DNA of 64,000 bases from Cronobacter dublinensis subsp. dublinensis LMG 23823 (lineage in GTDB: Bacteria; Pseudomonadota; Gammaproteobacteria; Enterobacterales; Enterobacteriaceae): NCBI RefSeq assembly GCF_001277235.1, contig NZ_CP012266.1, forward strand, positions 2,232,001 through 2,296,000. The letters are read 5' to 3'. Of this stretch, positions 16,531 through 25,730 are shown piece after piece. Under the pieces are notes generated by a model. It saw only the letters and a list, made by a program, of their open reading frames with translations, was not told where the DNA came from and made no database searches. Numbering within the stretch: position 1 is the first letter of the stretch; the number at the start of each line of letters is the position of its first letter. Both the position numbers and the translations under genes were made by a program.

Positions 16531-17433
16531 ATGACCCTGTTCTCTCGTCTGCTGGCCATCGCTACCGCGGGCTTATTCTTTGCCAGCGCCGCCAGCGCCG
16601 CGCCGCTGGTGCTGACCACCAAGAGCTTTACCGAGCAGCATATTCTTTCCGCCATGACGGTGCTGTACCTGCAAAAGAAAGGTTTTCAGGTCGAGCCACG
16701 CACCAATATCGCGACGGTGATTTCGCGCAACGCCATGATCAACAAACAGGTGGACATGACCTGGGAGTACACCGGCACGTCGCTGATTATCTTCAACCAC
16801 ATCAACAAACGGATGTCGCCGGAAGAGACCTATAACACCGTGAAAAAGCTCGATGCGAAGCTTGGCCTGGTCTGGCTCAAACCCGCGAGCATGAACAATA
16901 CCTACGCGTTTGCCATGCAGCGCAAGCGCGCCGAGGCGGAGCACATCTCGACGATTTCGCAGCTCGCGCAGAAGGTCGAGCAGGTGCGTAAAACCGACCC
17001 GGATAACAACTGGATGCTGGCGCTCGATCTGGAGTTTTATGGGCGCAGCGACGGCATGAAGCCGCTGCAAAAAGCTTACAACATGCCGCTCGACCGCCCG
17101 CAGATCCGCCAGATGGACCCCGGCCTCGTCTATAACGCGATTCGCGACGGCTTTGTCGAGGCGGGTCTGGTCTACGCCACCGACGGGCGCGTTAAGGGGT
17201 TCGATTTGAAAGTGCTGGAGGATGACAAAGGTTTCTTCCCGAGCTACGCCGTGACGCCGGTGGTGCGTAAAGAGACGCTGGCGGCCAATCCTGGCCTGGA
17301 GGAGGCGCTGAACACGATCTCCGGGCTGATGGATAACGAAACCATCACCACGCTTAACGCGAAGGTGGATATCGATCACCAGACGCCGCAGCAGGTCGCC
17401 CGCGACTTCCTGCGCGACAAAGGTCTGCTTTAA
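16531..17433 (+). CDS. osmX: Osmoprotectant substrate-binding protein OsmX
   Basis: The 300-residue periplasmic protein has a signal peptide (cleavage near ASA-APL) and the OpuAC/QAT substrate-binding fold: LTTKSFTEQHILSAM near the N-terminus, VDMTWEYTGTSL, and VEAGLVYATDGRVK. It should capture betaine-type solutes and deliver them to the two permeases. AAGGAG lies 6 bases before the ATG, and the gene follows the first permease by 16 bases. Confidence 0.9.
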   Translation: MTLFSRLLAIATAGLFFASAASAAPLVLTTKSFTEQHILSAMTVLYLQKKGFQVEPRTNIATVISRNAMINKQVDMTWEYTGTSLIIFNHINKRMSPEETYNTVKKLDAKLGLVWLKPASMNNTYAFAMQRKRAEAEHISTISQLAQKVEQVRKTDPDNNWMLALDLEFYGRSDGMKPLQKAYNMPLDRPQIRQMDPGLVYNAIRDGFVEAGLVYATDGRVKGFDLKVLEDDKGFFPSYAVTPVVRKETLAANPGLEEALNTISGLMDNETITTLNAKVDIDHQTPQQVARDFLRDKGLL

Positions 17434-17442
17434 GGAGCGATG

Positions 17443-18090
17443 ATGGATACCATTCACTATATGATCGATAACGCCGGTTTCCTCGCCACGCTGACGTTCC
17501 AGCATTTGTGGCTGGTGCTGCTGGCGGTGGGTTTCGCGATTGTTATCGGCGTGCCGCTCGGCATTCTGATTGTGCGTTATAAGTGGCTCGCCACCCCCGT
17601 GCTGGGGCTCGCCACGCTGGTGCTGACCATTCCGTCCATCGCCCTGTTCGGGCTGATGATCCCGCTCTTTTCGCTGATAGGCCAGGGCATCGGCGCCCTG
17701 CCCGCCATTACCGCCGTGTTTCTCTATTCGCTGCTGCCGATTGTGCGCAACACCCATACCGCGCTCGACAGCCTGCCGCCGGGGCTGCGTGAAGCCGGGC
17801 GCGGCATCGGCATGACGTTCTGGCAGCGCCTGCGCTGGGTGGAGATCCCGATGGCGCTGCCGGTGATTTTCGGCGGTATCCGCACCGCCGTGGTGATGAA
17901 TATCGGCGTGATGGCTATTGCCGCCGTCATCGGCGCGGGCGGGCTTGGGTTATTACTGCTTAACGGCATCGGCGGCAGCGACATTCGTATGCTTATCGCC
18001 GGCGCGCTGATGATCTGTTTACTGGCAATTATTCTGGACTGGTTACTGCACCGCTTGCAGGTCGTGCTGACGCCTAAGGGGATCCGATAA
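17443..18090 (+). CDS. osmW: Osmoprotectant ABC importer permease OsmW
   Basis: The 215-residue permease has five to six helices and the EAA loop PPGLREAGRGIGMTFWQRLR that contacts the ATPase. It is a paralogue of the first permease in the operon, so the importer probably has a heterodimeric membrane part. The ATG at 17443 has AAGGAG 5 bases upstream; the preceding ATG (17440) is too close to that RBS. Its stop overlaps the start of the ATPase gene (TAATG), indicating translational coupling. Confidence 0.9.
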   Translation: MDTIHYMIDNAGFLATLTFQHLWLVLLAVGFAIVIGVPLGILIVRYKWLATPVLGLATLVLTIPSIALFGLMIPLFSLIGQGIGALPAITAVFLYSLLPIVRNTHTALDSLPPGLREAGRGIGMTFWQRLRWVEIPMALPVIFGGIRTAVVMNIGVMAIAAVIGAGGLGLLLLNGIGGSDIRMLIAGALMICLLAIILDWLLHRLQVVLTPKGIR

Positions 18091-19238
18091 TGATTAAACT
18101 TGAAAACCTCACCAAACAGTTTGCGCAGAAAAACGGCCAGACCGTGAATGCCGTGGATAACGTCAATCTGAACGTGCCGGAAGGCGAAATGTGCGTGCTG
18201 CTCGGCCCGTCCGGCTGCGGCAAAACCACCACGCTGAAGATGATTAACCGGCTGATAGCGCCCTCCGGCGGCAAGATTTACATTAACGGCGAAGACACGA
18301 CGGACCTCGACACCGTGACGCTGCGCCGCAATATCGGCTACGTTATCCAGCAGATCGGCCTCTTCCCGAATATGACCATCGAAGAGAATATTACCGTGGT
18401 GCCGCGGATGCTGGGCTGGGACAAAGCGCGCTGCAAGGAGCGCGCGACCGAGCTGATGGCGATGGTGGCACTGGATCCGAAACGCTTTCTCAATCGTTAC
18501 CCGAAAGAGATGTCCGGTGGTCAGCAGCAGCGTATCGGCGTGATCCGCGCGCTGGCGGCGGATCCGCCGGTGCTGCTGATGGATGAGCCGTTCGGGGCGG
18601 TTGACCCGATTAACCGTGAAGTTATTCAGAACCAGTTCCTTGAGATGCAGCGCCAGCTGAAGAAGACCGTGATGCTGGTGAGCCACGACATCGACGAGGC
18701 GCTGAAGCTTGGCGACCGCATCGCGGTCTTCCGCCAGGGGAAAATCATTCAGTGCGCGAGCCCTGACGAGCTGCTCGCCAAACCGGCGAATGACTTTGTG
18801 GGTTCGTTCGTGGGCCAGGACCGCACGCTCAAGCGCCTGCTGTTGATTCAGGCGGGTGATGTGACCGACAAACAGCCGACCATCACGGTGCGCACGTCAA
18901 CGCCGCTGGCCGACGCCTTCGCGCTGATGGATGACAACGATATGCGCTCGGTGACGGTGGTGGATGAAAACGAGAAGCCGCTGGGGTTTGTGAAGCGTCG
19001 CGAAGCGCGCGGCGCTGTGGGCGTCTGCGCCGATATGCTTCACCCATTCCGGGTCACCGGCAAGGCGGAAGATAACCTGCGCGTGGTGTTGTCGCGCCTG
19101 TATGAGCACAACACCGTGTGGATGCCGATTGTGGATGAAGAGGGCCGCTACAGCGGCGAGATTTCACAGGATTATATCGCCGATTACCTCAGCTCCGGCC
19201 GCACCCGTCGGGCGTTGAATATCCACGAAGGGCTGTAA
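18090..19238 (+). CDS. osmV: Osmoprotectant ABC importer ATPase OsmV
   Basis: This 382-residue ATPase of the ProV/OpuCA type has a Walker A (GPSGCGKTTTLK), the signature MSGGQQQRIGV, a Walker B (VLLMDEPFGAVD) and the switch His in LVSHDIDEA. The C-terminal 130 residues form tandem CBS domains (SVTVVDENEKPLGFVKRRE, WMPIVDEEGRYSGEIS), which in OpuA-like systems sense ionic strength or cyclic di-AMP. It is the last gene of the operon, followed by a repeat element. Confidence 0.92.
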   Translation: MIKLENLTKQFAQKNGQTVNAVDNVNLNVPEGEMCVLLGPSGCGKTTTLKMINRLIAPSGGKIYINGEDTTDLDTVTLRRNIGYVIQQIGLFPNMTIEENITVVPRMLGWDKARCKERATELMAMVALDPKRFLNRYPKEMSGGQQQRIGVIRALAADPPVLLMDEPFGAVDPINREVIQNQFLEMQRQLKKTVMLVSHDIDEALKLGDRIAVFRQGKIIQCASPDELLAKPANDFVGSFVGQDRTLKRLLLIQAGDVTDKQPTITVRTSTPLADAFALMDDNDMRSVTVVDENEKPLGFVKRREARGAVGVCADMLHPFRVTGKAEDNLRVVLSRLYEHNTVWMPIVDEEGRYSGEISQDYIADYLSSGRTRRALNIHEGL

Positions 19239-19245
19239 GCCAGGT

Positions 19246-19317
19246 GGCGGGTGCGCGTTGCTTAGCCGCCCTACATATAGCCGGAATGTAGGGTGGGTAA
19301 GCGAAGCGCACCCACCA
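19246..19317. repeat. Dispersed inverted-repeat element, copy 2
   Basis: The arms GGCGGGTGCGCGTTGCTTAG (continuing CCGCCCTAC) and GTAGGGTGGGTAAGCGAAGC (continuing GCACCCACC) are inverted copies separated by about 13 bases. It lies between the convergent osmV and bioD2 genes, the same setting as the copies at 3.2 and 61.5 kb. Confidence 0.8.
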
Positions 19318-19352
19318 TTTCGACAACACCACTATTTCTACGACACCCGCCC

Positions 19353-20045
19353 TTACACGGCAGCGCGCAACAGGTCGGTCGCGCCAAGGCGCGTCACGTC
19401 CACCCACTTCGCCAGCTCGCGCTGTTCGGCGCGCGGCAGATACGGCAGCTCGCCAATCAGCGGCGCGGGCAGCTTCTGACTCAGCACCGCAATGATTTCC
19501 GCGTAATGCGCAAGCCCCGGGTTAATCCGGTTCGCCACCCAGCCCACCAGCGGCAGGCCGTCGCTCGCGATAGCCTGCGCGGTTAACAGCGCGTGATTCA
19601 GGCAGCCTTCCTGAATGCCCACCACCATCAATACGGGCAGCTGTTCCTGCACCACCCAGTCGGAAAGCGGGCGTAAATCGTTCATCAGGCTGCGCCAGCC
19701 GCCGGTGCCCTCGACCACGACGTGATCGGCCTGATCGCTCAGCTGCGCCAGGCCGTTTGATAACAACGAATAGTTAATCGCGCAGCTGTGCGCCACGCTG
19801 CTCTCTTCTTCGCTAAATGCGACAGGGTTAATCGCCTCATACGGCAGCGCCAGGGTGGACACGCTTTGCAGCACCAGGGCGTCCTTATTGCGCAGCCCCT
19901 CCGGCGTAATTTTGCTTCCTTTCGCCACCGGCTTATAGCCCACTACGCGCTTGCCGGTGGCGGCCAGCGCCTGTAACAGGGCGCGGGACACCACCGTTTT
20001 CCCGACGGCGGTATCTGTACCGGTAATAAAGACGCGCTTAAGCAT
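19353..20045 (-). CDS. bioD2: Dethiobiotin synthetase homologue BioD2 (YnfK)
   Basis: The 230-residue P-loop enzyme is collinear with E. coli BioD2. Its ATP loop reads GTDTAVGKTVVSRAL, followed by GYKPVAKGSK and the VVEGTGGWRSLMND motif. BioD enzymes close the ureido ring of biotin from DAPA, CO2 and ATP; BioD2 is a second copy away from the bio operon. The ATG at 20045 has GGAG 6 bases upstream. It lies downstream of mlc on the same strand. Confidence 0.93.
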   Translation of the reverse strand: MLKRVFITGTDTAVGKTVVSRALLQALAATGKRVVGYKPVAKGSKITPEGLRNKDALVLQSVSTLALPYEAINPVAFSEEESSVAHSCAINYSLLSNGLAQLSDQADHVVVEGTGGWRSLMNDLRPLSDWVVQEQLPVLMVVGIQEGCLNHALLTAQAIASDGLPLVGWVANRINPGLAHYAEIIAVLSQKLPAPLIGELPYLPRAEQRELAKWVDVTRLGATDLLRAAV

Positions 20046-20160
20046 CGCTGACTCCATCTGCCATTGTGTGAAAAAGAATGATCCAGTGGCAAAAGTCTAA
20101 AAGAAGACTTTCAGGGTCAGCTTGAGATAGCGCAATTTTTAGTGGATCAGGGAAAAGTTG

Positions 20161-21378
20161 TCATCCCTGCAACAGGCGAATCAACAACGAACCGTTATAC
20201 ATCGCGTCTTTCACCAGCGCCGCGCCAGCCATCGTGCCGCGGTTGGAGAACTGAGTGCTTTCCACGCTGATGTTACGGCTGTAGGCGGGCAGCGACTGCT
20301 GGCGGACCGCGTCAGCAATCGCCGGGAACAGAATATCCGACGCCCGGTTGAGCGGCGAACCAATCAGAATTTTTTGCGGATTAAACAGATTCACCATAAT
20401 GGCGAGAATGCGTCCGACGTTCGTGCCGACGCCAAGAATGATATCGCGCGCCAGCAAGTCGCCCGCCAGCGCCGCGTCGCACAGCGACGCCACGCCGAGC
20501 GGCTGTCCGTGAAGCATCGAGCCCATCGACTGGTTCATCCGCTGCTGGGCGAGCTCCAGCACGCTGTCGATACTGGCGATGGTTTCAAGGCAGCCGTGAT
20601 TGCCGCAGTAGCAGCGTTTGCCGTAAGGATCGACCTGCGTGTGGCCAATCTCCACGAGGCTGCTGCTGCCCGCGTGCAGCAGGCGGCCGTCGGTGATAAC
20701 GCCCGCGCCGACGTTATGGTCGATAACCACCTGAATCACGTCGCGCGCGCCGCGCGAGGCGCCAAACAGCCCTTCGGCCATCGTCCAGGCGCTGATGTCA
20801 TGCTGAATAAACACGGGCACGCCGGTATGGGCTTCCAGCGCCACGCCGAGCGGCATATCGACAACGTCATAAAACGGCATCTGGCGCACCAGCCCGTGCT
20901 CGGTATCGATAACACCCGGCAGCGTGATGGCGATGGCGGTCAGTCGCTCCAGCTGGCGCTGATGGCGAATAAAAAAGCGATCGATATGATCGATAATACG
21001 ATCGAGCAGCGGGCGGGCCTCTTTCAGCGGCAGGTCGAGCTGCTCTTCCACCACCAGTTTGCTGCTGAGATCGCGCAGCGCGAGGTTAATTTCGCCGCGG
21101 TTGATGCGCACAGACAGATAGTGCCAGGCGTCGGTCTCCACGGCCAGCCCCACCGCCGGACGCCCGCGGCTGCCCGGCTCCTGGATTTCCGTCTCCTGCA
21201 CCAGATGCGCCTCGAGCATTTCGCGCACGATTTTCGTGATGCTGGCGGGAGCGAGCTGCGCCAGTCTGGAAAGGTCGATACGTGACACCGGGCCAAGCTG
21301 ATCAATCAGGCGATACACCGCGCCCGCATTGGTCTGTTTTATCTGATCGATATGGCCCGGTTGACTATCAGCAACCAC
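20161..21378 (-). CDS. mlc: Global sugar-use repressor Mlc (DgsA)
   Basis: The 405-residue ROK-family repressor is nearly identical to E. coli Mlc. The N-terminal helix-turn-helix (about residues 30-60, RIDLSRLAQLAPASITKIV) precedes the ROK domain with the zinc site HTQVDPYGKRCYCGNHGC. Mlc represses ptsG, ptsHI, manXYZ, malT and itself; dephosphorylated PtsG sequesters it during glucose uptake. It starts with GTG, as in E. coli, and a matching Mlc operator lies 12 bases upstream, indicating autoregulation. Confidence 0.96.
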   Translation of the reverse strand: MVADSQPGHIDQIKQTNAGAVYRLIDQLGPVSRIDLSRLAQLAPASITKIVREMLEAHLVQETEIQEPGSRGRPAVGLAVETDAWHYLSVRINRGEINLALRDLSSKLVVEEQLDLPLKEARPLLDRIIDHIDRFFIRHQRQLERLTAIAITLPGVIDTEHGLVRQMPFYDVVDMPLGVALEAHTGVPVFIQHDISAWTMAEGLFGASRGARDVIQVVIDHNVGAGVITDGRLLHAGSSSLVEIGHTQVDPYGKRCYCGNHGCLETIASIDSVLELAQQRMNQSMGSMLHGQPLGVASLCDAALAGDLLARDIILGVGTNVGRILAIMVNLFNPQKILIGSPLNRASDILFPAIADAVRQQSLPAYSRNISVESTQFSNRGTMAGAALVKDAMYNGSLLIRLLQG

Positions 21379-21389
21379 GTCTCACTCCC

Positions 21390-21411
21390 TTATTTTCGCG
21401 CTTCGAAATAA
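21390..21411 (-). promoter_or_regulatory. Mlc operator (autoregulatory)
   Basis: The site begins TTATTTTCGCGCTTCGAAAT and ends AA, an AT-rich palindrome around CGCG/CG that fits the known Mlc consensus. It sits between the mlc start and ynfL. Confidence 0.75.
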
Positions 21412-21487
21412 ACATTCGGCTATGGTGAAGCACTTCGCCAGGGCGCGTCAAATTTTTGCTTAGCCTTGTGATTTACTGCACATTTTA

Positions 21488-22405
21488 TCAGGGTTTCGCG
21501 CCCGTTTCCGGGGGCAATGGCGCGCCGGTCAGCAGCGAAATGAAACGGTGTGCCGCCGCGCTTTGCTCCCGGTGACGCGCCCAGACCAGCCACATTTCTG
21601 AAATCGCGTCCGGCTCGCGCAGTTTTACCCAGCGCATTTCTTCGAGGCGCACGCGCTGAAACGACGCTGGCAGAATCGACACGCCAAGCCCCGCCGCCAC
21701 CAGCCCGATAATCGTCATCGCCTCGCCCACCTCCTGCGTGATGCGCGGCTGCACGCCGTAGCGATGTAGCAGGCTAAGAATATCGTCATACAGCCCGGTG
21801 CCGACATGCGGGTCGAAAAACACGAACGGCTCACCCGCCAGTTCGCGTAATGACACCGACTCGCGCGCGGCAAGCGGGTGATCGCAGGGGATCAGCGCCA
21901 GCAGCGGCTCGCGCAGCACCAGCTGCCAGGCGAGCGTCTCTGGCAGCGGCGTGTTGCGCATCAGCCCGACATCCAGCCGCCCTTCGGTCAGCGGCGCTAT
22001 CTGTGAGCGGGTGTTGATTTCCAGCGTCTGCAAATGCACGTCCGGGTAGCGGCGGCGAAACACCGACAGCGTATCGGAGATGGCGCGGATAAACGGCGCG
22101 GACGACGTAAAGCCGATGCGCAGCTCGCCGGTTTCGCCGTTATGGAGCCGGGCGGCGCGTATCGCCGCCGCCTCGACCTCGCTTAAGATCTGGCGGCTGT
22201 CGGCGAGAAATTGCCTGCCCGCCGCCGTCAGGCTGACGCTGCGGTTGGTGCGGGCCAGCAGCCGTGCGCCGGTCTGGGCTTCCAGCGCCTGGATCTGCTG
22301 GCTTAACGGCGGCTGGGAGATATTAAGCCGCGCGGCGGCGCGGCCAAAATGCAGCTCCTCGGCGACCGCCACGAAATAGCGAAGATGGCGCAGTTCGATA
22401 TTCAT
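21488..22405 (-). CDS. ynfL: LysR-family regulator YnfL
   Basis: The 305-residue LysR protein matches E. coli YnfL: MNIELRHLRYFVAVAEELHF helix-turn-helix start with FGRAAARLNISQPPLSQQI, then the effector domain with LRIGFTSSAPFIRA and FVFFDPHVGTGLYDD. It is divergent from the MFS exporter gene ynfM, the classic arrangement of a LysR regulator and its target; the AT-rich 121-base gap is the likely control region. Its ligand is not known. Confidence 0.92.
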   Translation of the reverse strand: MNIELRHLRYFVAVAEELHFGRAAARLNISQPPLSQQIQALEAQTGARLLARTNRSVSLTAAGRQFLADSRQILSEVEAAAIRAARLHNGETGELRIGFTSSAPFIRAISDTLSVFRRRYPDVHLQTLEINTRSQIAPLTEGRLDVGLMRNTPLPETLAWQLVLREPLLALIPCDHPLAARESVSLRELAGEPFVFFDPHVGTGLYDDILSLLHRYGVQPRITQEVGEAMTIIGLVAAGLGVSILPASFQRVRLEEMRWVKLREPDAISEMWLVWARHREQSAAAHRFISLLTGAPLPPETGAKP

Positions 22406-22526
22406 ATTTAATTCATATTATTTGAGATTATTAATATATTAGACAGATGATTTACCGCTTTCTACTCTTGCGTGAGTGCCTTACCCGTCGGCCAACAAGC
22501 GCGGGGATATTACGTAAGGATCTGCT

Positions 22527-23777
22527 GTGAGTCGTACCTCTTCCGTCAGCGCCGCGCCGGCGCAGGCCGCTGACGATGTTGTGATTGCCGCGCCGGCGAC
22601 GTATATCAAACGCGGTACGCCCGCTTTCATGCGCGTGACGCTCGCCCTCTTCTCCGCAGGCCTCGCCACGTTTGCCCTGCTCTATTGCGTACAGCCCATC
22701 CTGCCGGTGCTGTCCCAGGAGTTCGGCGTGACGCCCGCGACCAGCAGCGTCTCGCTGTCAGTCGCGACCGGGATGCTGGCGGTCGGGCTGCTGTTTACCG
22801 GGCCGCTCTCCGACGCCATCGGGCGTAAAAACGTGATGGTGACCGCGCTTCTGCTGGCCTCCATCTGCACCCTGCTCGCCACCATGATGCACAGCTGGCA
22901 CGGCATTCTGCTGATGCGAGCGCTAATTGGGCTCTCTCTGAGCGGCGTGGCGGCGGTCGGCATGACCTATCTTTCCGAAGAGATCCACCCAAGCGTGGTG
23001 GCGTTCTCGATGGGGCTTTATATCAGCGGTAACTCCATCGGCGGCATGAGCGGTCGTCTGCTGAGCGGCGTTATCACCGATTTCTTCGGCTGGCGCGCGG
23101 CGATGGCGTTTATCGGCTGCTTTGCCCTCGCGGCGGCGCTGATGTTCTGGAAAATCCTCCCCGCCTCGCGGCATTTTCGCGCCTCTTCGCTGCGCCCGCG
23201 CACGCTGCTGATTAACTTTCGCCTGCACTGGCGCGACGCCGGTCTGCCGCTGCTGTTTGCCGAAGGCTTCCTGCTGATGGGCGCGTTCGTCACGCTGTTT
23301 AACTATATCGGCTACCGGTTGATGCTCTCGCCCTGGCACTTAAGCCAGGCGGCGGTGGGCCTGCTGTCGGTCGCCTATCTCACCGGCACCTGGAGTTCGC
23401 CGAAAGCGGGCGCGATGACCGCGCGTTTTGGCCGCGGCCCGGTGATGCTCGCCTTCACCGGCGTGATGCTCTGCGGTCTGCTGCTGACGCTGTTCTCCTC
23501 CCTGTGGCTGATTTTCGCGGGCATGCTGCTCTTCTCCGCCGGTTTTTTCGCCGCCCACTCGGTCGCCAGCAGCTGGATAGGCCCGCGGGCGCGGCGCGCC
23601 AAAGGCCAGGCCTCGTCGCTCTATCTCTTCAGCTATTACCTGGGCTCCAGCGTCGCCGGCACGCTCGGCGGGCTGTTCTGGCATCAGTATGGCTGGAACG
23701 GCGTCGGCGGGTTTATCGCGCTGCTGCTGGTGCTGGCGCTGCTGGTGGGCCGCGGTCTGCATCGCCGTCTGCGCTGA
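22527..23777 (+). CDS. ynfM: MFS exporter YnfM
   Basis: The 416-residue 12-TM protein matches E. coli YnfM from IKRGTPAFMRVTLALFSAGL to the C-terminal LHRRL. Motif A (GPLSDAIGRKNVM) between TM2 and TM3 is typical of drug:H+ antiporters and arabinose-efflux-like permeases. The start is a GTG at 22527 with AAGGA 6 bases upstream. Substrate uncertain; E. coli YnfM has been implicated in export of arabinose-like or drug compounds only by family. Confidence 0.92.
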   Translation: MSRTSSVSAAPAQAADDVVIAAPATYIKRGTPAFMRVTLALFSAGLATFALLYCVQPILPVLSQEFGVTPATSSVSLSVATGMLAVGLLFTGPLSDAIGRKNVMVTALLLASICTLLATMMHSWHGILLMRALIGLSLSGVAAVGMTYLSEEIHPSVVAFSMGLYISGNSIGGMSGRLLSGVITDFFGWRAAMAFIGCFALAAALMFWKILPASRHFRASSLRPRTLLINFRLHWRDAGLPLLFAEGFLLMGAFVTLFNYIGYRLMLSPWHLSQAAVGLLSVAYLTGTWSSPKAGAMTARFGRGPVMLAFTGVMLCGLLLTLFSSLWLIFAGMLLFSAGFFAAHSVASSWIGPRARRAKGQASSLYLFSYYLGSSVAGTLGGLFWHQYGWNGVGGFIALLLVLALLVGRGLHRRLR

Positions 23778-23850
23778 CAGGCTTTCGGGCCTCGTGTTTC
23801 GTCAGGGTTAATGCTACCTTTTCAGCTTGCCGACAACGACACGAGGCCTT

Positions 23851-25335
23851 ATGGAAAACAAAAACTATCAACAGCTTAGCCGCACGTTCCTGCGGCTTTC
23901 CCGTTTCTCCCATCTCTCGGCTATCGCCAGCTGGGATATGTTTTCGATGATGCCGCCGGGCGGCAGCCGCGCGCGCGGCGAAGCCCTGGCCGAGCTCAGC
24001 GTGCTCCAGCATCAAATCCTCACCGATAAAAAAATGGCCGACTGGCTGCGCGGGGCGGAGCAGGAAGACCTTAACGATCTCGAACAGGCGAACCTGCGCG
24101 AAATGCAGCGCCACTATCAGCAGGCGGCACTGTTGCCGGAAGCGCTGGTGGAAGCCAAATCGCTTGCCGGTAGCCGCTGCGAGCACGCCTGGCGCAGCCA
24201 GCGTCCGGCGAACGACTGGGACGGTTTTGCTGAAAACCTCAAAGAAGTGGTGAAACTGAGCCGCGAAGAGGCCGCCATCCGCGCCGACGCGAAAGGCTGC
24301 TCACGCTACGACGCGCTGCTCGATATTTTCGAGCCGGATATGACCAGCGCGCGTCTTGATACCTTATTTGGCGATTTACGACGCTGGCTGCCGGATCTGC
24401 TCGCCCGCGCGGTGGAAAAACAGGCACGCACCGCGCTTATCACGCCGCAGGGGCCGTTCCCCGTCGCGCAGCAGCGCGAGCTGGGCCTGGAGGCGATGCG
24501 CCTGCTGGGCTTTGATTTCGACGGCGGCAGGCTGGACGTCAGCGCACACCCGTTCTGCGGCGGCGTGCCGGAAGATGTGCGCATCACCACGCGCTATGAC
24601 GAAAACGAACTCTTCAGCGCGCTGTTCGGCGTTATCCACGAAACCGGTCACGCCCGCTATGAGCAAAATCTGCCGCGCGAGTGGCCGGGCCAGCCGGTGG
24701 CGCTGGCGCGTTCCACCGCCATCCACGAATCCCAGAGCCTGTTTTTCGAGATGCAGCTCGGACGTAGCCGCCCGTTCCTGAAGCTCCTGCTGCCGCAGGT
24801 GGTGGCGCGTTTCGGAACGCAGCCCGCCTTTGAGGAGGAGAATTATCTCGCCTGGAACCAGCGCGTGAAGCCCGGTTTTATCCGCGTCGATGCCGACGAG
24901 GTGAGCTACCCGGCCCACGTGGTGCTGCGCTATGAAATTGAGCGCGCGCTGATTGATGGCGACATTGAGGTGGACGATATCCCGGCGCTGTGGGATGAGA
25001 AAATGCAGCAGTGGCTGGGGATTTCCACGGTTGGCAATTACCGCGACGGCTGCATGCAGGACATTCACTGGACCGATGGCGGTTTCGGCTACTTCCCGTC
25101 GTATACGCTCGGCGCGATGTATGCCGCCCAGCTGTTCCACGCCGCGCGCCAGGCGCTGCCGAACCTCGACGCCGCGATTGCCGCAGGCGATCTGCGCCCG
25201 CTGTTTGACTGGCTGCGCCAGTCGGTGTGGCAGCACGGCAGCCGCTTCAGCACCTCACAACTGCTCACCAACGCCACCGGCGAAGATCTCAACCCGCGCT
25301 ACTTCCAGGACCATCTGACGGCGCGCTACCTGTAA
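23851..25335 (+). CDS. M32-family metallocarboxypeptidase
   Basis: The 494-residue enzyme belongs to the thermostable carboxypeptidase 1 (Taq) family. The zinc motif HETGH lies in VIHETGHARYEQNLP at about residue 268, with the downstream Glu in STAIHESQSLFFEMQLGRS; DIHWTDGGFGYFPSYTLGAM near the end is also characteristic. Such enzymes trim C-terminal residues in the cytoplasm. No signal peptide. E. coli has no such gene between ynfM and the asr-ydgU locus, so this is an insertion in or retention by this lineage. The ATG at 23851 has GAGG upstream. Confidence 0.9.
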   Translation: MENKNYQQLSRTFLRLSRFSHLSAIASWDMFSMMPPGGSRARGEALAELSVLQHQILTDKKMADWLRGAEQEDLNDLEQANLREMQRHYQQAALLPEALVEAKSLAGSRCEHAWRSQRPANDWDGFAENLKEVVKLSREEAAIRADAKGCSRYDALLDIFEPDMTSARLDTLFGDLRRWLPDLLARAVEKQARTALITPQGPFPVAQQRELGLEAMRLLGFDFDGGRLDVSAHPFCGGVPEDVRITTRYDENELFSALFGVIHETGHARYEQNLPREWPGQPVALARSTAIHESQSLFFEMQLGRSRPFLKLLLPQVVARFGTQPAFEEENYLAWNQRVKPGFIRVDADEVSYPAHVVLRYEIERALIDGDIEVDDIPALWDEKMQQWLGISTVGNYRDGCMQDIHWTDGGFGYFPSYTLGAMYAAQLFHAARQALPNLDAAIAAGDLRPLFDWLRQSVWQHGSRFSTSQLLTNATGEDLNPRYFQDHLTARYL

Positions 25336-25372
25336 GCGCGTCACCCGCCGCCGGGCCCCGCGCCCGGCGCTG

Positions 25373-25435
25373 TACATTCCGTTACACGCCGATACTAATC
25401 ACCTACGGACGCCCGCCCCGCCACGCCTTTATAGT
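25373..25435 (+). promoter_or_regulatory. RstA box and promoter, asr type, upstream of ydgU
   Basis: TACATTCCGTTACA (25373-25386) matches the RstA box TACATNTNGTTACA with one mismatch. A TATAGT -10 lies at 25430-25435. In E. coli such a box drives acid-inducible asr-ydgU. No asr coding sequence fits between this site and ydgU. Confidence 0.6.
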
Positions 25436-25546
25436 CCTGCTTCGCCCCGCCGTTTTTTCTTCGCCGCTTTGGTCAGGCCTGCGCGCTCAGGCATGCGCGT
25501 TGCCGTTTGCGCCGGACGCGCGGGCTGCGATTTCCGGAGGCCCGAC

Positions 25547-25627
25547 ATGATCCGCCGTTATCAGTTTGAGATAATCCTGACGCTGCTGCTGCTGTGCGGT
25601 GCGCTGACGGCCTTTTTTTACTGGTAA
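25547..25627 (+). CDS. ydgU: Small membrane protein YdgU
   Basis: The 26-residue protein begins MIRRYQFEIILTLLLLC and has one predicted membrane helix. It resembles the 27-residue E. coli YdgU, which starts (M)GRYRFEFILIILILC. A strong CGGAGG lies 7 bases before the ATG, and the gene sits directly upstream of ydgD as in E. coli. E. coli ydgU is cotranscribed with the acid-shock gene asr; asr is missing here. Function unknown. Confidence 0.82.
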   Translation: MIRRYQFEIILTLLLLCGALTAFFYW

Positions 25628-25730
25628 AATACGCTAGCACGCTGATTTTATTCTCACTTTGCTGGCGTCACGTCTATAGTTACCTCACAGGGTTACTTTA
25701 ATAATCATAATTGCCCCACCAGAGAGTGAT

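Noticed and set aside
16573..17757. A 394-codon minus-strand frame opposite osmX and osmW
   Set aside because: Shadow of two genes with clear ABC transporter motifs and an intact operon structure.
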